This document shows positions 44,450 through 54,010 of a stretch of DNA of 64,000 nt, in pieces. This stretch comes from Methylobacter luteus IMV-B-3098. GTDB lineage: Bacteria; Pseudomonadota; Gammaproteobacteria; Methylococcales; Methylomonadaceae. Position 1 is the stretch's first letter. The number at the start of each line of letters is the position of its first letter. The stretch spans positions 3,044,652 through 3,108,651 of the forward strand of contig NZ_KE386569.1 of assembly GCF_000427625.1 (NCBI RefSeq), read 5' to 3'. Made by a program: the position numbers and the translations under genes. The notes under the pieces were generated by a model that had not been told where the DNA came from, searched no databases, and saw only the letters and a list, made by a program, of their open reading frames with translations.

Positions 44450-44460
44450 GCTCACCACCT

Positions 44461-45189
44461 TTAAAAAATAAACCGCTGATTGATTTCGATATGCTCTAAA
44501 TCAAACCCAGGTGGTGACGCGGTTATTGGCTTTTCCTCTTCTATATATTTATTACTATGTATAAGAGTTGTATTTGGAATGTCCTTATCTTGGATAGGGA
44601 ATAGACGAATGGGATTGAAACCACGCTCTAGGCCGCGCGGCTCTAAGCCTGCATCGGTATCGGCGTTGCCAGAAAATTGCCTAGAAATTGCCAAAAAATT
44701 GCCATTCCGTTGCTTAGAAATTGCCAAATTTTTGCTTGTCTTTTTCCTAGTGCCTCTAATCAGGTGCCCGGTCATGGTCCACCCGTCGCCCAAAAAAGGA
44801 AACTCGGGTTTTATGCTCGTTACGCGTAAATAATCACCAATGCGATTGCTATGCGCCTGCTCATACTCAATAAAAAATTGATACCCGATGAAGTGTGTTA
44901 AAAGTTGATCGCATCGGCTAAACCTCGCGACCGGGTTTTCTCCGATGGTCAGCCGGTACAGTTTGGCAAAATCGCCATTGCGATCCACTGAATAGCTGCC
45001 CTTGGGAGTTTTATTAACATTAAAAAACTTGATTAAAATTTCTCCGGCATCATTTGCCAGCTCCATCAAGAAAACAGGTTTTATCCCGCCCTTGATGGCA
45101 ATGGTGCCTGTTTTTGTGTTCACACAAACACATGATATTTTGTTCACTTTTTTAGCAATCCTTAGCCGATAAAGTCCGTCGTGATACAA
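44461..45189 (-). CDS. Putative replication-region protein, start uncertain
   Basis: Up to 242 aa, with an open frame from a TTG at 45189 that lies inside a hairpin (45187-45212); a GTG at 45147 is an alternative. The middle (GEILIKFFNVNKTPKGSYSV; RLTIGENPVARFSRCDQLLT) is a mixed alpha/beta domain, the end is rich in P and I. No family recognised. Confidence 0.5.
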   Translation of the reverse strand: MYHDGLYRLRIAKKVNKISCVCVNTKTGTIAIKGGIKPVFLMELANDAGEILIKFFNVNKTPKGSYSVDRNGDFAKLYRLTIGENPVARFSRCDQLLTHFIGYQFFIEYEQAHSNRIGDYLRVTSIKPEFPFLGDGWTMTGHLIRGTRKKTSKNLAISKQRNGNFLAISRQFSGNADTDAGLEPRGLERGFNPIRLFPIQDKDIPNTTLIHSNKYIEEEKPITASPPGFDLEHIEINQRFIF

Positions 45190-45255
45190 TTAACCCGCCC
45201 AAGAGTTAATTGCTCACTGAACCCCGGCTATTAATTAATAACAGTCGGGGTTTTT
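45187..45255. promoter_or_regulatory. Leader region with two hairpins
   Basis: CAATTAAC/GTTAATTG (45187-45212) and AACCCCG/CGGGGTT followed by five T (45220-45255, read on the plus strand). On the minus strand both would fold in the transcript between the AlpA-like gene and the 242-aa gene. Confidence 0.55.
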
Positions 45256-45475
45256 ATATTTGGTTCAAAGGCGCCGAAGTTGACGATACCTTGCGCTTTT
45301 CTTCAAAGGCTATGATGTCGGCCTCCAAATACCGAACAGATCTGCCAATTTTTACAAAAGCAGGACCAATCCCCTTGTAGCGCCAATCTTGAAAGGTTTT
45401 AGGACTAAGTCCCCAGCGTTCAGATAATTGTTTTTCGGTTAAGGTTCTTTGTGAAGGTCGGTTGAATTTATACAT
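45254..45475 (-). CDS. AlpA-like DNA-binding regulator / excisionase
   Basis: 73 aa with a MerR-type HTH_17 domain: LTEKQLSERWGLSPKTFQDW, then GPAFVKIGRSVRYLEADIIAF. AlpA-type proteins regulate the integrase or serve as excisionase in P4-like elements. Position near the integrase fits. Confidence 0.82.
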   Translation of the reverse strand: MYKFNRPSQRTLTEKQLSERWGLSPKTFQDWRYKGIGPAFVKIGRSVRYLEADIIAFEEKRKVSSTSAPLNQI

Positions 45476-45546
45476 CTATCATTTGCTCCGTGAAATTACA
45501 GGTTCGATGGAGCAAATGATATTTTTTGCAGGTTAGGGGGTAATTG

Positions 45547-46281
45547 TTACAAATTCGATTTTTCTTTAAATTCTAGCAAGACTTTGTATGCATCATTGTA
45601 AGTGACACCATCATCCATCAGTCCCAATGTGGCATTAGTCATTCCTAAAACAATATTTGACCAATCCTTAGAAGGATCTGGAGATAGTCCTGCAGAGTGC
45701 AATAAAGAAACAAATCCTCTCAAACACTCTCTTCTAAAATTGTTTTCCTGGCTGCTTATTCCATTATTAATAAATTGTTCATCAGTTATTTTATGCGGAT
45801 CAAAGCAATTTACCTTATCGATCAACCAAGCCAATTCCGTTTGCAATGACGTTTGATTTAAGCTCAAATCCGGATTTCTTTGAGAGCGATAACCAAGATC
45901 TGACAGCTGGTTAAGCAAACTAGATAATTGTTCAGCGTGTTTTTTTATACCAGATACAAGTTTTTCAGCTTCGTTTTTTCTTCTTGCGCCTTTTCCTGAT
46001 GTCTTAAACCTATATTCATCATAATTAACGTAAGCTCTCCATGATGCATCAAACAATTTAATTTGATCCTCCTCCCTTGATAAAATTAAAGTAACTCTAT
46101 GCCATGTTTCAGATATTTTCGGCCATGTTAAAAGTCTAAGCATTCTTTCTTCATCAGTATATGACCAATGCTTTTCAGTAAAGATGACTCCATTCCTCTC
46201 ATACTTGTAACCAACTTTGAGCTTTTGATAATGCTTTACAATAGCATTAGGTACGCCAGGGTATTCCGATTTTCTGATCAT
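45547..46281 (-). CDS. Protein of unknown function next to the integrase
   Basis: 244 aa from the ATG at 46281 (MIRKSEYPGVPN), 5 bp after the integrase stop. Long helical stretches, a basic middle (SGKGARRKNEAEKLV) and LRGFVSLLHSAGLSPDPSKDW near the end. No family recognised. G+C is lower than the neighbours, which suggests recent acquisition. Confidence 0.55.
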   Translation of the reverse strand: MIRKSEYPGVPNAIVKHYQKLKVGYKYERNGVIFTEKHWSYTDEERMLRLLTWPKISETWHRVTLILSREEDQIKLFDASWRAYVNYDEYRFKTSGKGARRKNEAEKLVSGIKKHAEQLSSLLNQLSDLGYRSQRNPDLSLNQTSLQTELAWLIDKVNCFDPHKITDEQFINNGISSQENNFRRECLRGFVSLLHSAGLSPDPSKDWSNIVLGMTNATLGLMDDGVTYNDAYKVLLEFKEKSNL

Positions 46282-46285
46282 AAAA

Positions 46286-47485
46286 TCAGATCTTTTTCCG
46301 CGCCAGGTCAATGCTCACAACATCGGCGCTTGGCTTCAATCCTGCTGCAGCTAAAATCTGCTCACCATGCCGGTCAAGAGCATCCCGAACGCTATCCTGT
46401 CCAAATCGGGCATAAATGGCGGTAGTCGATGTGTTAGAGTGATTTAAAACGCGCCCTATTAAATGGAGGCTGTTACCGGCCTGTGCCAGCCAACTGCCAA
46501 CCGTCCGGCGCAAGTCGTGAATCCGGACGTCCTCAATCCCCGCTGCTGCTCTAATACGGCCCCAGGGCTTACTGATGTTAACCAAATGCACTCCAGGCTT
46601 CTTTCCAACCAAGATGTAAGGATTGTCCTCAATCCTTGGTATCTGTTCCAGAACGGTGCGCGCTGCAGGAGATAATGGTAGGTAGTGAGTTTTGCCGTTT
46701 TTAGGGTCCAATATCTTTATCTCATTGCGGCCGTAATCAATATCAGTCCATTTTGTCTTCAAAACCTCCTGTTTCCGTAGGCCAGTCAATAAATAAAGCC
46801 ATACGGCATAACGTGCTGATTCATTCAGTTCACTTTGTATCGCTTCAATGAGTTTTGGCAGTTCTTCTGGCGTAATGTATCGGTCGCGCTTTTCCTCCTT
46901 GAATTTTTCTAAACCTCGCGCCGGGTTCGGGTGTCCTTCATCGACAATGCCCCATAATTCAGCCAGTTCAAAAAGTTTATGCAACAAAGCCAATGTCCTG
47001 TTGGCCTCATACTTACCGTTGTTTTTGCCTATTTTTGCGTGTAATGCGGCTATATCGGCGCGCTTGATAGCATTGGCTTTTAATGATCCCCATGCCGGAA
47101 CAATATGAGCATCAATTCGCCTGATGTCATCCTTTCCTGATTTCTTTTTTGTAGCGTGTCGATCAATGTAGGCCGCGCACAGTTCCTTGACCGTATTCCC
47201 GGCGCGTTCCTTTTCTCGTTCGGCCAGCGGGTCGTCACCCTGGATCACGTCGGCCAAGTATTTGCGCGCCTCCTTCCTTGCTTGGTCAAGTGTAATGGCT
47301 CCATATTGACCGATAGTTATCATTCGTTTCCGTCCATTGTGTCGATATGACAAAACGAACGCCTTTCTTCCGCCGGGATAGACTCTCAGGCCGAACCCTG
47401 AGATATCGCCATCCCATAAAACACATCTTTCTCCATTCGATCCGCTGTATACCGCTGCATCAATTATTTTTTTTGTAAGTTTCAT
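46286..47485 (-). CDS. int: P4-type tyrosine integrase
   Basis: 399 aa. N-terminal DUF4102 arm-binding domain (VLSYRHNGRKRMITIGQYGA), SAM-like core-binding domain, and catalytic domain with TGLRKQEV (Arg), IHDLRRTVGSWLA (His-x-x-Arg), LNHSNTSTTAIYARF (His and nucleophile Tyr). Intact. It adjoins attR, at the far end from the tRNA, and reads away from it into the element. Confidence 0.95.
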   Translation of the reverse strand: MKLTKKIIDAAVYSGSNGERCVLWDGDISGFGLRVYPGGRKAFVLSYRHNGRKRMITIGQYGAITLDQARKEARKYLADVIQGDDPLAEREKERAGNTVKELCAAYIDRHATKKKSGKDDIRRIDAHIVPAWGSLKANAIKRADIAALHAKIGKNNGKYEANRTLALLHKLFELAELWGIVDEGHPNPARGLEKFKEEKRDRYITPEELPKLIEAIQSELNESARYAVWLYLLTGLRKQEVLKTKWTDIDYGRNEIKILDPKNGKTHYLPLSPAARTVLEQIPRIEDNPYILVGKKPGVHLVNISKPWGRIRAAAGIEDVRIHDLRRTVGSWLAQAGNSLHLIGRVLNHSNTSTTAIYARFGQDSVRDALDRHGEQILAAAGLKPSADVVSIDLARKKI

Positions 47486-47508
47486 TGAGTCACCATTAAG
47501 TCACCATG
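47486..47508 (+). repeat. Arm-type direct repeat, right copy
   Basis: TGAGTCACCATTAAGTCACC and on to 47508, immediately before the integrase start; pairs with the copy at 11737-11760. Confidence 0.65.
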
Positions 47509-47625
47509 CGAAATAGTAAAGCACAGTAAAAAACAGTAATCAATGAATGTAACGATATGCTCTATATTATTGATTTATAGTAACTACCAGAAATTAGCGG
47601 TAATTAACGGTAAAGCTGAATCTGA

Positions 47626-47672
47626 GATTCGTAATCAGTAGGTCGCGGGTTCGAATCCCGCCATTGGCTCCA
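47626..47672 (+). other. attR, partial tRNA-Thr copy
   Basis: Right 47-bp core. It lacks the 5' half of the tRNA, so it is not a tRNA gene. The rest of the gap up to 47852 has no gene. Confidence 0.93.
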
Positions 47673-47852
47673 TTGTAATCAGTGGCTTATGTTATTTGTC
47701 AGGTCCTTTTATTTTCTTAGGGACAGTAGAAGAATAGGATAAAAAGCCACAGCAAATAGCAATAAAACTCAATTAGAGCGCCTAGTTCCGGTCGCGCAAT
47801 AGTCTTTCATGAATAATGGTGCGGCGCTAAGAGTCATTGCTCGACTCTTACG

Positions 47853-49001
47853 CTACCTTGCTTCTTTCATCATAAAATATGAAAACCTATGTGCAATATA
47901 TATTGATGGTTTATCAATGAAGCGTTCAAATAGATAAGAGGCCAAAATACTGATGGAAATATAGGTTGCAAAACAGGCAACTAATGTCACCTTTGTTTGA
48001 GGAAGAGCGAGATAAAATATGCAAGTAATGGAACCAAGTATAATCATATGCAAAAGATACAAAGGAAAGGATATTCTTCCCAAAAACTGCACTGGCTTTG
48101 ACTCCAATAGATTCTGTCCAAATCCATTGATAATGGATGCCGTTATAAAAATAGCGGCAATTGTGTTGTAAAAACTTTTTTTCTCAAATATCTCAATGCC
48201 GTAAATTTTAATATCGGGCAAAAAATTATAGAAAGAGCTTTCGAACTGGAATGCGCCAAAATAAAAGCCACTCAAAAATAATGCCCTCCCCAGCTTTCTG
48301 CTAACTTTTGTTTGATTCAAAAGTGCCCCAATAAAAATCGCAATATAATAAATAGAATCGCTTTTGTAATATGCATAGAGAAGAAGAGACATCAATATTG
48401 TTGCAATAAAAACACGTCTTCCCTCCCCAGGATTACATAGATAGAACGTTAAAAGATAAATGGAACCAATAAATTCAATTTTTAGCGTCCAAAGAGGTGG
48501 ATTTAATGAACCATCACCAAAAATTATTGATTTGTAACTTATATACTCAAATAAATTGATCAAAGAGATATCTAGTGGGAAAAAGCGGTCTAGCCATGGA
48601 GAGGAGCCAGAAATATCAGCGGCTTTCACATTATAGTAAAACCCAGTCTTGTACACTATAAATGACAATATTAATGATGCGACAATCGGTAAATTAAGGC
48701 GCAAATATCTACCCCATACCCGCCGCCTAAGTGACTCGAAATCATCTATAAAATAAGGTAGCGCAAGAACGTAACCAGATAATACAAAGAATATCAAAAC
48801 AGGCAGATGTCCATTGTAAAATATGGACACGAAAGGAGATTGTGCGATCTCAAATAAAATGCTTGGATTTTCGTTCTTTTGAAAAATGGCGGGGTAATTT
48901 TTGTGAAGAAGCACTGGAATAAAAGCGGCAACAAAGTGCGCAATCACAACACTGAGCGAAGCGAATCCTCTCAAGCCATCTGCCCTTTTATTATGTTTCA
49001 T
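47853..49001 (-). CDS. Acyltransferase 3 family membrane protein
   Basis: 382 aa with about 10 membrane helices. RADGLRGFASLSVVIAHFVA carries the catalytic-site His and the family R, and ILIFFVLSGYVLALPYF is the second signature. Such proteins O-acylate surface polysaccharides (OafA/YrhL group). It is the only backbone-type gene between attR and the IS nest. Confidence 0.88.
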   Translation of the reverse strand: MKHNKRADGLRGFASLSVVIAHFVAAFIPVLLHKNYPAIFQKNENPSILFEIAQSPFVSIFYNGHLPVLIFFVLSGYVLALPYFIDDFESLRRRVWGRYLRLNLPIVASLILSFIVYKTGFYYNVKAADISGSSPWLDRFFPLDISLINLFEYISYKSIIFGDGSLNPPLWTLKIEFIGSIYLLTFYLCNPGEGRRVFIATILMSLLLYAYYKSDSIYYIAIFIGALLNQTKVSRKLGRALFLSGFYFGAFQFESSFYNFLPDIKIYGIEIFEKKSFYNTIAAIFITASIINGFGQNLLESKPVQFLGRISFPLYLLHMIILGSITCIFYLALPQTKVTLVACFATYISISILASYLFERFIDKPSIYIAHRFSYFMMKEAR

Positions 49002-49199
49002 TGGCTATTTTTCATGTAAATTATCAGTTTAACATTTTTTGCGAAGCGAGAACTTCGCCGGAATTTATTGAGGTTGTTTTAAATGCACTTTATTTAAAGC
49101 GCTTATATCATTTCGTTGTTCTAATCGGTTCTGTTGACATTTCGTAATGATTTTACAAGACTCCCGCTCCTTTTGGTGCAGAGATGAGCAACAGAACGG

Positions 49200-49487
49200 A
49201 ATTGACCGATGATCAATGAGAAACGTTTTACAAATTATTGCTGCTTCATGGTCGAGTGCATGTTGGGACTGTTCAGACATGCCGCCGTTTTCTGAATGCG
49301 GTGCTGTGGATTTTACGCAGCGGTACACAGTGGCGTCTTTTATTAGCCTCTTTGGCAACTGGGATTCGGTCTATAAACGATTCTCACGCTGGTGCAGACA
49401 TGACGTCTGGAAGAGCTTGTATGCTGGCTGTAGCCAATATCCTGAGGTGCAGCAGGTATTGTTCGACAGTACGATAACTATTTCTGG
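49200..49487 (+). pseudogene. IS5-type transposase, N-terminal remnant
   Basis: Frames shift within the piece: RRFLNAVLWILRSGTQWR continues in another frame as LGNWDSVYKRFSRWCRHDVWKSLYAG. Its C-terminal remnant lies 5 kb away at 54626-54755. The gene was split by later insertions. Confidence 0.7.
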
Positions 49488-49652
49488 TCCAGCAAGCATC
49501 ACGGAATGGTTAAGGACATTAACCTGATTACGCTGTATTACACCGATCCTCAAGGGCAACATCAACCGGTTAATTTCCGGGTTTACGATAAAGCCGAAGG
49601 TAAAACCAAAAATGATTATTTTCTGGACATGCTGGCCGAGGTGTTCCCAAGA
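49488..49652 (+). pseudogene. IS701/IS4-like transposase, left remnant
   Basis: One frame reads FWSSKHHGMVKDINLITLYY, then VNFRVYDKAEGKTKNDYFLDMLAEV and breaks off. The continuation (LAWGLEPGLMTGDSWYS) is found at 54020 onward. Split by the IS256-type element. Confidence 0.65.
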
Positions 49653-49754
49653 GGTATAGTCATTTCTGGTGTATGACCTAGAGAGGAAAGCGGTGTAACC
49701 TGTTGGTAAAAAGATCTCCGCAGATCAACCACCAACTATAAGGAAAACACCGCC

Positions 49755-51004
49755 ATGACAGAGAGTAATGTCATTACCCTGAATAAGCCAGAACAGAATG
49801 ATCCGTTGCAGGAAGTGCTGCGCGAGGGCGCCCGCAAATTGCTGGCTGCCGCCATCGAAGCTGAGGTCGCGGCCTTTATCGCGCAGCATAGCGCGTTAAA
49901 AACTGATACGGATAAAACAGCCGTGGTCAGGAACGGTTATCTGCCAGAGCGCTCGATTCAAACAGGCCTCGGCGACATTGCAGTCAAAGTGCCGAAGGTG
50001 CGGGACCGCTCCGGCTCGGGCATCAAGTTCAACAGCAGTCTGGGGTGCCGCCCTATTTGAAGCGCACCAAGAATATTGAGGAATTTCTGCCTTGGCTTTA
50101 TCTGCGCGGCATCTCAACCGGAGATTTCTCGGAAACGCTGAAACACCTGCTGGGACCGGAGGCGCCGGGCTTGTCCGCGGCCACGATCAGCCGTTTAAAG
50201 CAGGACTGGGAGCAGGATTACCAGGACTGGACCCGGCGTGACCTGAGTCAAAAGCGCTAAGTCTATGTCTGGGCCGACGGCGTCTATAGCCATGTCCGTA
50301 TGGATGACCGGCTATGCCTGCTGGTGATCATCGGTTCCGATGAAAACGGCCGTAAAGAACTGGTGGCTTTATCCGACGGCTACCGTGAATCGGCGGCGAG
50401 TTGGGAAGCGGTGCTGACGGATTTGAGGCAACGAGGACTCAAGACGGCGCCCAAACTGGCCATCGGCGATGGCGCACTGGGTTTCTGGAAAGCCGTGGCC
50501 AAGCTCTGGCCGGATACCGACCAGCAGCGCTGTTGGGTGCACAAGACCGCCAATGTCCTGGAAAAACTGCCGAAAGCCATGCAGCCCAAGGTCAAGGAGG
50601 CGCTGCACGCGATCTGGCAGGCGGAAACCCGGGAAGCGGCCTACCAGGCCTTTGACCACTGCGTTGAACGGTTCGAGCCGAAATATCCGAAAGCGATGGC
50701 GTGCCTGGCGAAAGACAAGGACGCCATGCTGGCCTTTTATGATTATCCGGCCGAAAACTGGCAACACATCAGGACCAGCAACCCGATCGAGTCCGTCTTC
50801 GCCACGGTCAGGCTGAGAACGACCAAAACCAAGCATTGCGGCAGCCGGACAACCACCCTGGCGATGGCCTTCAAGCTGATGGAAACGGCCCAGAAAAAGT
50901 GGCTGCGCTTAAGAGGCTATCAACAGTTAGCCGAGGTCATTACCGGCGTGAAATTCGTCAATGGCATCAAACAAACCGGAGATCAACAACAGGACGCCGC
51001 TTGA
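49755..51004 (+). pseudogene. IS256 (Mutator-type) transposase, inactive
   Basis: Frame 1 runs from MTESNVITLNKPEQNDPLQE to KVRDRSGSGIKFNSSL. A frameshift near 50040 leads to PPYLKRTKNIEEFLPWLYLR, and a TAA at 50258 breaks QKR*VYVWADG. The rest is open: IGDGALGFWKAVAKLW and RTSNPIESVFATVRLRT carry catalytic D and E. A full gene would be about 415 aa. Confidence 0.9.
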
Positions 51005-51421
51005 TTCTCTATACACCAGATTTGACGTGCGCCGTGCTAAGGCGCTGTCTTCCAGCGGGTGCGAATCCCGCCCGGCAACTTTCGCTCCGGCCGGTAGCAA
51101 TTGGAGCAGTCGTGGAGGCAACGAAGCGGCTGAAGCCTCCAGTGTAGAGGGTCCTTAAGGGACCTGGCGAGCATGCAGGCCGTAACGCGAGTGAACGCTG
51201 AGCAGGCCTCGAAACGGTGAATGTGGAAGCCGATCCTGCGTCAATATGGAGAAGGCCGATGCTGGTAGGTGAAGTGAGCGAAATGCAACCTACCAGTTCC
51301 ACCGGGGTAGTGGCGATGGCATGTATGAAAGAGGAAGGCAGAGGCAACACGGGAAGCCCTGTAATGTGGTCCAGCGCGAGACCAACCAGCAACCCGCGAG
51401 GGACAGGCTGGGCATAACAGG

Positions 51422-52849
51422 GTGGCGGAGAGGCTCGTAGTACCGTTGAAGTCAGGTAATGCTGATGGAGGGAAGGCGCCTCAGTTCAAGACTAACGCAA
51501 CAAGTAGGAAGGAGAGGAGATTGGGAAACCTGGAAACTCCGGAAAGTATTCAGCGACTACGGACGGCGTTACATGTGAAAGCGAAGGAAGAACCCGGGTA
51601 CCGGTTCTATATCCTGTATGACAAGCTTTATCGACCAGATGTTCTGAAGCACGCCTACCGCAGCTGCAGAGCCAACCAAGGCTCTGCCGGCGTGGATGGC
51701 GTGCGGTTTGACGATATCGACGCGTACGGGGAAGACCGATGGCTCTGGGAACTGGCGGAACGGCTGAAGAAGAAAGACTACCGACCGGAAGCGGTCAAAC
51801 GGGTCTGGATTCCGAAACCGGACGGTAAATTGCGCCCATTAGGCATCCCGACGATTATGGACCGGGTCGTACAGACGGCGGCCATGATCGTTCTGGAGCC
51901 TATATTCGAAGCGGACCTGCAGCCGGAGCAATACGCTTACCGGCCGGACCGCGGGGCGCACGATGCGGTACGGGCAGTCCACCGGCTACTCGTCACCGGC
52001 CACCAGCAGGTGATAGATGCGGATCTGTCAGGCTATTTCGACAGTATTCCGCACCCTGAGCTGATGAAAAGCATCGCACGGCGGATCGTCGACCGGCAAA
52101 TGCTTCACCTCATCAAGCAATGGCTGGAGGCGCCGGTCGATGAGGCCGACAGACGCGGTCACCGGCAAAGAACGACGTCAAATCGTGACGCGAGAAAAGG
52201 AACCCCGCAGGGGGCTCCGGTCTCGCCGTTGCTGTCGAATGTGTACATGCGGCGCTTTATTCTGGGATGGAAACAGAAAGGTTATGATCGGCGTTGGTCG
52301 GCGCACATCATCAACTACGCGGATGATTATGTCATCTGTTGCAAAGGTCACGCCGATGAGGTCATGGATGCGATGCGGGAGATGATGGGCAAGCTGAAAC
52401 TAACGGTGAACGAGGACAAGACCCATCTGTGCCGGCTACCGCAGGAGCGGTTTGATTTCCTGGGCTACACTTTCGGGCGATGCTACAGTCCTCAAACCGG
52501 GCGGGCCTATATCGGCACCCGCCCCTCCAGGAAGCGCATCAAACGGATGGTGGACAGCCTCAGCGAGGAGACGGATCGCCGCCGAGTGAAGCTGGATGCC
52601 GAGTATGTGGTGAAACGGCTTAACCGGAAACTGACGGGGTGGGCGAACTATTTCTGCCTCGGCCAGGTCAGCCCCGCGTATCGAGCCGTTAACAGCCATG
52701 CCATACAACGGCTACGCCGGTGGTTATGCAAGAAACACAAGGTTCGAGGCTTGGGGGGAAAGCGCTACCCGGATCAATACCTCTACGAAGAGTTGGGATT
52801 GATTAATTTGCCATCGCGAACCCATAACTTTCCGTGGGCGAAAACATGA
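51422..52849 (+). CDS. ltrA: Group II intron reverse transcriptase/maturase
   Basis: 475 aa from a GTG start. RT motifs: KPDGKLRPLGIPTIMDRVVQ, VIDADLSGYFDSIPH (first catalytic D), KGTPQGAPVSPLLSNVY and IINYADDYVICCK (YADD). RFDFLGYTFGR and the maturase X region (LNRKLTGWANYFCLGQ) follow. No HNH endonuclease domain, so mobility would rely on replication forks or target hairpins. Intact. Confidence 0.93.
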   Translation: MAERLVVPLKSGNADGGKAPQFKTNATSRKERRLGNLETPESIQRLRTALHVKAKEEPGYRFYILYDKLYRPDVLKHAYRSCRANQGSAGVDGVRFDDIDAYGEDRWLWELAERLKKKDYRPEAVKRVWIPKPDGKLRPLGIPTIMDRVVQTAAMIVLEPIFEADLQPEQYAYRPDRGAHDAVRAVHRLLVTGHQQVIDADLSGYFDSIPHPELMKSIARRIVDRQMLHLIKQWLEAPVDEADRRGHRQRTTSNRDARKGTPQGAPVSPLLSNVYMRRFILGWKQKGYDRRWSAHIINYADDYVICCKGHADEVMDAMREMMGKLKLTVNEDKTHLCRLPQERFDFLGYTFGRCYSPQTGRAYIGTRPSRKRIKRMVDSLSEETDRRRVKLDAEYVVKRLNRKLTGWANYFCLGQVSPAYRAVNSHAIQRLRRWLCKKHKVRGLGGKRYPDQYLYEELGLINLPSRTHNFPWAKT

Positions 52850-52861
52850 GTGCTTGTCCGA

Positions 52862-52894
52862 GAGCCCGGTGCCTTAATAGGGCACGCCGGGTTC
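52862..52894 (+). ncRNA. Group II intron domain V
   Basis: GAGC start, a stem CCGGTGCC with GGGCACGCCGG, a short loop, and the GTTC end: the conserved catalytic hairpin of group II introns. Confidence 0.75.
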
Positions 52895-53011
52895 GATGAG
52901 CGGGATGTGAAAACGGAGTGATGGCTCGGCTATTGAGGCACCGCCAGACGAAAGGGGCGACAACAGCTAGGCTGAGCCTTAGGCCACCGCGTCACATCTC
53001 GACTCTACCAT

Positions 53012-54005
53012 AACCTCAGTTCGGTTTAAGCATTCGAAATAAAAGGCAACCAATCGACATCGCGCAAATTGAGAGCCGGCTTTTTCTCCTGATAGGTATA
53101 GGCCACCAGACAAGCGATGATATTGGACAAATAGTTGCTCAAAGAACGATGCCGCGAGTGTTCAAGATCGCCAATATTCTTGAGTTGATCATTGATCGTT
53201 TCAATGATGCTACGCTTGCGCAGCAAACATTTGTCAAACACATCCATCACTTGCGGCTTCATGTTTTTCTTCAGCGTAGTAATCAGCGTGACATTCTGAT
53301 GGGCCAATAAGTCAGTTAACTTCCTGGAAATATAGCCCCGGTCGCCAAACAGCTTTCCCGTCAATGATTTCACCAGATCGGGGACTGGTTTGCGATCATC
53401 GACATTGCCCGGTGTGATGCAAAATGACAGAATCTCGCCCTGGTCATTGACGATCAGATGCAATTTGAAGCCATAAAACCAGCCGGTCGACGATTTGCCG
53501 CGCCCGGCTTCCTGGGTGAAGGTTTTGTGCCGGGGAATACGGATATTCTCGCACACGCCCAGCGGTGTTGAATCAATAAAGGCAATACCTGCCGAAGCGC
53601 CTCGGCGACTGGCCATAAAGGCGGTGAGCGGCGCCAACAGTTTTGGCATCAGCTCGATAAAGCGATTATAGCTTAGCAGATTAGGAAACTCAGCTCGCCA
53701 ATAGCGCTGCACATGCCTCAGATAAAACCATTTGAAGGTTCGAAAACCGGCTTGATGGTAAGCCACTAAAATCGTGATCATCTCGCTATCACTCATCCGA
53801 TGGAGACGATGGCGTTTCTTCTTACCTTGGGTTAATTGATTTTTTTGCCAGTCCGCTATAAAGGTTTGGCAAAAATCGTCCACATCGCAGAATAAGTGTG
53901 TTAATTTCATAAAGGCAGGTTTTTGTTCGGAGAAAGTTAGCGTCGAAAACTTATTTTCTCTTTTATAACAAGAACCTGCTCCCTTTTTTATCCCGAACTC
54001 AGGTT
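53012..54005 (-). mobile_element. IS982 family insertion sequence
   Basis: 994 bp with inverted ends AACCTCAGTTCGG/CCGAACTCAGGTT (one mismatch) and a 5-bp target duplication ACCAT (53007-53011, 54006-54010). One intact transposase gene. Confidence 0.88.
53026..53910 (-). CDS. IS982 family transposase
   Basis: 294 aa DDE transposase. IAFIDSTPLGVCENIRI (first D), GDRGYISRKLTDLL (second D) and RKRSIIETINDQLKNIG (E), with the family's HTFTQEAGRGKSSTGWFYG-like stretch before the second motif. Intact. Confidence 0.93.
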   Translation of the reverse strand: MKLTHLFCDVDDFCQTFIADWQKNQLTQGKKKRHRLHRMSDSEMITILVAYHQAGFRTFKWFYLRHVQRYWRAEFPNLLSYNRFIELMPKLLAPLTAFMASRRGASAGIAFIDSTPLGVCENIRIPRHKTFTQEAGRGKSSTGWFYGFKLHLIVNDQGEILSFCITPGNVDDRKPVPDLVKSLTGKLFGDRGYISRKLTDLLAHQNVTLITTLKKNMKPQVMDVFDKCLLRKRSIIETINDQLKNIGDLEHSRHRSLSNYLSNIIACLVAYTYQEKKPALNLRDVDWLPFISNA

Positions 54006-54010
54006 ACCAT

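Larger units (their letters stand above)
51027..53003 (+). mobile_element. Group II intron
   Basis: 1977 bp. The 5' end is GTGCG, and the 3' end is AC. The exon junction is set by rebuilding the IS256 terminal repeat. The 5' ribozyme part (51027-51421) is highly structured. Domain V lies at 52862-52894 and a large domain VI extends to the 3' end. It encodes one maturase. Confidence 0.85.
49653..53009 (+). mobile_element. IS256-type element with group II intron in its right end
   Basis: Left terminal repeat 49653-49674. Right terminal repeat is 51011-51026 plus 53004-53009, the intron in between. Joined, 19 of 22 positions match. The target duplication is unclear. Confidence 0.75.

Noticed and set aside
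47626..47672. Second tRNA-Thr
   Set aside because: Only the 3' part from the anticodon stem onward is present; it is the attR core, not a gene.
51422..52849. Second retron or abortive-infection RT
   Set aside because: Maturase X region, intron domain V and a GTGCG 5' end show a group II intron.
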